Shown here: positions 58,541 through 64,000 of the stretch, piece after piece
Layout of the letters: each line of letters opens with the position of its first letter
Position numbering within the stretch: position 1 is the stretch's first letter
Source of the DNA: Embiotoca jacksoni
Taxonomy: Eukaryota; Chordata; Actinopteri; Embiotocidae
Length of the DNA: 64,000 bases
NCBI GenBank assembly: GCA_022577435.1
Contig: JAKOON010000018.1
Span: forward strand, 9,666,096 to 9,730,095
Direction of reading: 5' to 3'
Translations under genes and position numbers: made by a program
The notes under the pieces: generated by a model
The model's input: only the letters and a program-made list of their open reading frames with translations
What the model was told of the DNA's origin: nothing
The model's database searches: none

Positions 58541-60590
58541 TAGTACACTGTGGCCTTGTTCTGTGCAGGGAGACAATCATGTAGTGACAGGAATGAAGAT
58601 ATTGACTCATTGGAAGGGGATGTGGAAGAGGATGTTTGTCCAGAGGAATGAATGAAATGTGAATAACAAATGTACATACTGTTCCTTTAAAGAAGCCAGT
58701 GGAAGTGCTAATGAGTGACGGCTGTGAATTTCTTATGCAAACCAAGAGCAGACCTCAGAATTATTCCTTTTGCAACTAGGAAAAAAATATTTTTAGCTCG
58801 TTAAAAAGTAAAATATGCTATTCAGGTCTGGAGCCAAAGCCCATTCAGTAGTTAAAGGACTTTCCTGTAATTATTGTGGGTGTTTTGTCATTCTTGAAGG
58901 TTAGGGTTTGAATACACCCAATATTGGCCACAAAAACAGAATTATTCTTCTTAAAGATGGCACAGACTAACATTGGTTGTACTGGCGAGCCTAACTTTTT
59001 AATATTATCAAGTGCACCAGAACATAATTTAGGTGCACACAAAATGTTTTACTGCTCTTTGCGGGCTACAATAATACATCTTAAATGTCAACTTTTTTGT
59101 CCCCATACACATTGATAATTTCTTAACACATTGTGTAAAATATTTAAGATTCAAACAGTGTCCTGCTTCATCCTCCACAGCCGGTTGGAGGCTTTGAGAC
59201 AGCTTTACTGCTTCTTGGAATACATTGCAGTTCATTCATGTCACTACAATCAACAAAATGTATACACAAAACTGTTTATTAATACAAATTAATGCCTGTA
59301 CAAGTAGGTTTTCAGGCGATCCCATAAGCCATTATGATGTTGAAGTGCATCAACAATATCATGTTTGCTCACACCTAGACTTACACAATTTTAAGGTGCA
59401 TTTACTGTTTGTTAATTTGTGTATTTTTCAAGGACACTGCGCATTTGTCAACATCCCTGTAAATTTGCCAGTGTTATCCATGCAGTTTATTCTCAACTGT
59501 TGCCCCTCAGCCAATAACGAGCCATTAAAACAGCAATAGCATGTAAAATCAGTACAGGAAAGAGTGGAAAAAAAAAACCAGGACAAAAAGGCAGGATGTG
59601 AAGTGTGCCATGTACAATGCAGACAGTTGATGAAAGACCACATTGAGCAGACAGTTAGCACAGGCAGTTACAGACTTGACAACATAGAATCACATAACAT
59701 TACACATGTTATATGGTATAAAACCAGAAGGGACACAATCTGTGAAACACAAACAAAAGCCAAGAAAATTCAAACAGACAGGGCAATCAACAATTTGGCT
59801 GTGAAGGCGGGTTGATTTGCTTTTTTAACAAAGATTTTAAGTTAATATTTAATTAAATATTGTACACTTACCAAGAACTGCGATCCTGTTATACTATTTC
59901 TATCAATTTAACCTGTGTATGGCACATATTCTGATGTATGCAAGGTCCTGTAAAACTGTTCCAAACAAACATGCTAGCTATTCTGTGGATGAGTCTCCCC
60001 ACATGTACTTGCCCTCGCAAATATACAAACAGCAGCACACAATGCCAACCACATATATGACCCTTGAGCTAGACTTTCACATGCTTTGTATATTCCCTTC
60101 AAAGCCGAGCTCAAGACCATTGAAAAGAGAGGCATGAAACACACACACACACACACTTAACCAGACATGTATACAGAACAATAACTATTCAATCAAAGGG
60201 TTAGAGGGCTTATATGTGTTTGCGTAGACCTCACATTTACTGATTTTTCATTGTACAGCCATATAAATGTGGAAATGTTTTTATTGGTGGAAGGTAAAGC
60301 GCATGTGGGATTTGAACTCTTGTAAATTTTCAGTGTCCATTTAATAGAAAACTTGGTTACTTTACCGTGGATATGGCTTTTAAGACACTCTATTTTCCTG
60401 CTCCTTTCCCAGTAAGTGTCTGTGTGAGTGAGTGCATGTATGGGTGTGATGTTGTTTTACCGTGTTGCGTCTCCATGCAAGTGTATACAATATGTTAGCT
60501 GTTTACTTCAGATGATAGCATGAATGTACTGATTTCATTCCTTCTCTAAATTTCAAAAGTTATGGCACCAAAAAACTCAGCTATGTTAGA
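58541..60590. other. Unique AT-rich non-coding sequence
   Basis: Contains a perfect 18-base palindrome (AATATTTAATTAAATATT, 59844-59861) and a short (AC)9 run near 60139. Frames of 83 and 104 codons near 59.2-59.8 kb have no motif. Confidence 0.4.
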
Positions 60591-60660
60591 TCGGGGTTCT
60601 TCAACCAATAGATTGCGACCTACTAGTAGCCCGTGACCCAGTTCTAAGTAGATTGTTGAA
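60591..60660. repeat. Possible hAT-type fragment
   Basis: GGGGTTCTTCAACC and GCGACCTACTAGTAGCCCG resemble terminal parts of non-autonomous hAT repeats remembered from fish. It lies immediately before a better-supported hAT copy. Confidence 0.3.
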
Positions 60661-60675
60661 GGTTTGAACAATATG

Positions 60676-60925
60676 CAGTGTCTCATACATAGACTTACTT
60701 GGGCCGACAGCCCAGGTATATTGACGGCCGCCCAAGTATAACTGACGATCCATTTCAGCATTTTTTACCTATTTATTTTTTAACCTGTCCGAGAGAATGA
60801 CACTATTAACGCAATCCACTAGGATAACGAGTGGACAGTCTCCCCTCGCCATCCTTTACCTGTGTCTGCTCTGGGTAAATGACATAACTACAATATTTTT
60901 GGATGGACCGCAACACTGGGGCCAG
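60676..60925. mobile_element. hAT-type element, truncated copy 2
   Basis: Matches the element at 50.36 kb over most of its length: CAGTGTCTCATACATAGACT, TATTGACGGCCGCCCAAGT, CCATTTCAGCATTTTTT, GAGTGGACAGTCTCCCC, CTGTGTCTGCTC, ACAATATTTTTGGATGGAC. It lacks about 170 internal bases and the right terminus; the right end is approximate. Confidence 0.65.
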
Positions 60926-62999
60926 AGCTATAAAGCGAGTGTCACTGAGTGAGTGAGAGATCAAAGTAACACTGCAGTTCGGCTGAATGCCATGACTTTT
61001 CAAATTAAAAGTCCTCAGGTTTCCCACAGGGTCCAGCCACATACTAGGTTTTGACCTAGACATGCGTTTCTTGCAGGTGAGGGGCAGAGGGTCTCAATTG
61101 AACGTGAAAATTAGATTTCCCTAGTTAAATGACATATTAAAACACTTTATTTGACACTTTTCAAACCAGCTTGGCCACACATGAGTTGCATGTACTGCAG
61201 TAGGCATTTAGGGAACATCCGTGTAATTGTAGATAAAGCATCAATTTGGTATTGTTCACGTTAAAGAAGCTTATTCAGGTGGTTTGGGTGGAGCTCAGTT
61301 ATTTGAATAGATAGTGGATAGTGTCACCTTTCTAACATGCGATGGTGGGGGCCATTGGTTATAAAATTCCAAAACCTATGATCCAAAGGTCACACCCAAC
61401 TCATGTTGTGATTGGCCAGTGGTGCAGAGGTGAGACAGGATCAAACCTGCTTTTTTTCATTTGTCAAATATTTGTGGCATTCTTCATGTGTACAACCCAA
61501 AGCAAACTATTGATGTTTCTCTGTAGGAATTGTGTTCTATCACCCTTTCTTAAACAATATCGGGCCTCCCGCCGTCTCTGTGACAGCTCTCTTTTGACAG
61601 TACCTTCTATTGTAGCCGTTCTGAATGCCCATAAACATTTTTGATTTCTTTGGCCGGTCAGCATGTCTGGGGAATAAGTTCTGAGAGACCATAACTCGGC
61701 TGTTAAGCACCAGCTGCAAGTAATTGTATTGTTAGATATCACTTGGCACAAAGTTCTTACGCTGCTTTTACTCTAGGTGATGTAAGAGCTGATACTCAAG
61801 TGTGGCAGAAAATGAATCGTATGAACAAAAAGGCCCCTCTCCATTTGGAAAGAACTTGAGAAGTGTTGGCATTAAATGTTGACTTAGTTTCTGTTGGGAC
61901 CTTGTGGGACCAACACTGCGATCTCTCTTGTTCCCTGACTACTCTGAACTACAACTAGACTAATTTCCCTCTTCCAAAATTACTGCTGCTTTGCAATGGT
62001 ATGATGCATGTAATGTGTTGTGTAATTCTACTAGCAGCTTGAATTGGCCTGCACTATTATGGCCTTTCTGGGAGTGGGAGTGGAAGTTGGGACTGTGCTG
62101 TGCAAGCATCGTGATGTAATTAGTTCAACATGGGTGTTGTGGATGGTGTGTAGCTGGACAGAAGGCAACGTCTGAAATACAAGAAAGACCAGTCTCTGTG
62201 CTCTGATATGCCCTCTACTGCAATGCTTTAGGAGTTACTAATAGTTTTGATATAGCTTGGAAGATAAATCTACACCAACCTACGGACATTTACATTTTTT
62301 GATAACCTGCTACAAATCTTATTAGCCAGTTAAATGGCCATTAACAGATGTTACTGGGACCATAGGTATGGCCAGTAGAGCCCTACTCTGCCTTCCAGTC
62401 AACAGCATGTCAAATACCACCAGTTGGCATAACGGACCTTCATTGTCATGGTAACAATAAGAGATTGGTGGTGTAGTTTGGTTTGGAAAAGATCATGGAT
62501 TGGACCAAAATTAATACGTTACTTATGTAAGTTACCTGTGTTACAGATGTTAGATATGTTACATAAATTAACTTTTGCAAGTTACTTGACTTCACCACCT
62601 GACTTTATGGTTTGCCTTTGTGATAATTACTACGGCCACAAGAGGTTGGGGTGATGGCAACTGATAACGGCCATTTACTGGTTCGATAACATTCAAATCG
62701 TGTTTTTAATCAACAGATCAGTTTTGAATGTTACAACAGAGGAATAGTGAAGTTACTGCCTACATCACAGACTCTAATGGTTCACAGTCCAACACACCGC
62801 AAAACCCAACTATCATGCCCATAAGCAAGGATGGTTCAGAAAGACCTGAATCAACAGGAAGTGGAGGAAAAACCCGTATTCTTCTTTGATAGCAATCATG
62901 TTTGATAGTCACCCATTGCTGCAAAAGAATAATCCCTAACATGCCTCCCATTTGTTTCATTAGAATGATTGTTTGTCTGCATTTTGGGGTTTATCTTTG
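60926..62999. other. Unique non-coding sequence
   Basis: No gene or repeat family recognised over two kilobases; the RFX-like site at 62442 is the only motif of note. Confidence 0.4.
62442..62455. promoter_or_regulatory. RFX X-box-like site
   Basis: ATTGTCATGGTAAC shares the GYCATGGTWAC core with two other sites in the window; TTGT on the left and ACAA on the right extend its dyad. Confidence 0.4.
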
Positions 63000-63480
63000 T
63001 GTTTTTTCACCCTCGGCCCTGAAAGGTCATAGTACCTCATCCTGCTGACATTTAGAGCATTGATAATATTCCCTCACATATCAATTTCACCTATTTTCTC
63101 ATCATTCTCGTTTCCCCATAGCAGAAAATGGAATCATTTGTGCTTTCAGCAATTTGTTATTGATTGGGAGAGCTCTGGAAATAGAGGGTTGCCATTATGG
63201 CAATGCTGCAGCTACAGTTAAATTGAGTTTTAAGCAGGCCTGCAAATGTATCATTTCACAGCCATAACACAAAAGCTTTTAAATCCATGAACCTCAGGAT
63301 GGATCAAATGCCTAAAAATACCAGTATTCTCATCATATTGAGAGCTATTAGAATTTCTGCCGTTGAGAGGTTTTCCGTAATTCTGTAGAATGTGACAGTA
63401 TGTGGCTGCGTTTAAGAGAAACCGCAGTTAAGATTGATTCTCTGACCAGCATCAGGCCTGTTTGAAATGTGGCATTGTGG
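63000..63480. other. Candidate conserved non-coding element
   Basis: Repeat-free: ATTGATAATATTCCC, CATTCTCGTTTCC, GTTATTGATTGGGAG, the dyad TTGCCATTATGGCAA (63189-63203), AAATTGAGTTTTAAGC. Strong regulatory appearance. Confidence 0.4.
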
Positions 63481-63671
63481 GCAAAAAAAAAACTCTGATT
63501 CAATGACTATTGCTTCATTCCAGACATCTTATTTTGGGTCTGTTTGGTCACTTTAGCTGCTGTGGAAGAACAATAAATTATGCTTGGTATATATGTGTAT
63601 TCCTTATTTGCCTTGGAAATTTTGAGAGAATCAATACATGTTTAAAGACATGCATATATATGTTCGTCTTT

Positions 63672-63673
<2 letters not shown>

Positions 63674-63719
<46 letters not shown>
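63674..63719. repeat. (AC)23 microsatellite
   Basis: Perfect run. Confidence 0.97.
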
Positions 63720-63720
<1 letters not shown>

Positions 63721-64000
63721 GGATGTGCAATACATAAAGTATAGATGTATGGTCACAGAGAAGCGATGGACTGCTTTCTCCAGCACTCAACATCTGCCCC
63801 CCAGCCCTTCTTGCCCCTCACTCAGGGGACAGTGCATCGGGCCCGGGCAGGAGAGACAGTAGGACTGCCTCAGGCTGGATCTTCACCACATCATCTCAGC
63901 TCTGGTGCGGTCGGGATACCAAAGAAACCACGAGCATGCAGCACCTATTCTCGACACTCATAACTAATGCTGCTTTTTAATAATGAATTAGTAATTACCC
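63720..64000. other. Candidate element running off the window
   Basis: GC-balanced with a C-rich patch (63798-63825), GCATCGGGCCCGGGC, and ending TTTTTAATAATGAATTAGTAATTACC, which has three TAAT-type cores. A 72-codon frame is present but no motif or splice context supports an exon. Confidence 0.3.

Noticed and set aside
59225..59815. 104- and 83-codon frames near 59.2-59.8 kb as a possible gene or 3' UTR
   Set aside because: No motif, no splice context and no clear polyadenylation arrangement.

Overview
This 64 kb window looks like non-coding chromosomal DNA from a vertebrate, most likely a ray-finned (teleost) fish. Three signs point to fish. About thirty long (CA)n/(GT)n microsatellites together cover about 2 kb, roughly 3% of the window. 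Short non-autonomous DNA transposons are present: a TTAA-flanked piggyBac-type MITE with CCCTTGTGTT ends, and hAT-type elements that begin CAGTGT. There are also two copies of a tRNA-headed SINE-like repeat whose body resembles common teleost repeats. No bacterial-style operon, rRNA or tRNA gene, CRISPR array or recognisable protein domain was found. Species and chromosome cannot be named from the sequence alone. I found no protein-coding exon I would defend: the longest open frames (150 to 201 codons) all run through dinucleotide or low-complexity tracts, which contain no stop codons, and the remaining frames are of chance length.

Layout. 0-12 kb: non-repetitive DNA rich in TAAT, CCAAT and Sox-like motifs, broken by (GT)n tracts, with hairpins or palindromes at 9.7 and 11.1 kb. 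12.5-14.4 kb: a long pyrimidine tract holding a good RFX X-box match, then a block of regulatory-looking sequence split by (CA)n runs, one about 52 units long. 14.4-25 kb: more candidate conserved elements at 17.5-18.2, 18.9, 20.8, 22.3-23.2 and 24 kb, plus G-rich tracts likely to form quadruplexes and a 39-base T run. 25-41 kb: (GA)n and (GT)n tracts, a strong G-quadruplex at 27.7 kb, a 500-base repeat-free block at 27.8-28.3 kb, AT-rich minisatellites at 31.5 and 34.7 kb and a decayed (TC)n region at 39.5-39.8 kb. 41-61 kb: the recognisable transposon remnants are concentrated here: a piggyBac-type MITE at 41.8, a dispersed repeat at 46.3, SINE-like copies at 50.0 and 53.0, hAT-type copies at 50.4 and 60.7, and a degenerate repeat at 57.7. 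61-64 kb: another RFX-like site and two more candidate elements.

Interpretation (inference). A long gene-free stretch, few transposons over its first 41 kb and many short blocks of non-repetitive sequence dense in homeodomain, POU, Sox and RFX-like motifs is the usual look of a gene desert, or a very large intron, carrying enhancers of a developmental gene. That gene is not visible here. The candidate conserved elements were chosen by eye from composition and motif content, not by alignment, so each has low confidence. I did not find a new biological system; the most checkable oddities are the RFX-type sites, the perfect palindromes, an inverted octamer pair, the quadruplex tracts and the complete small transposons.
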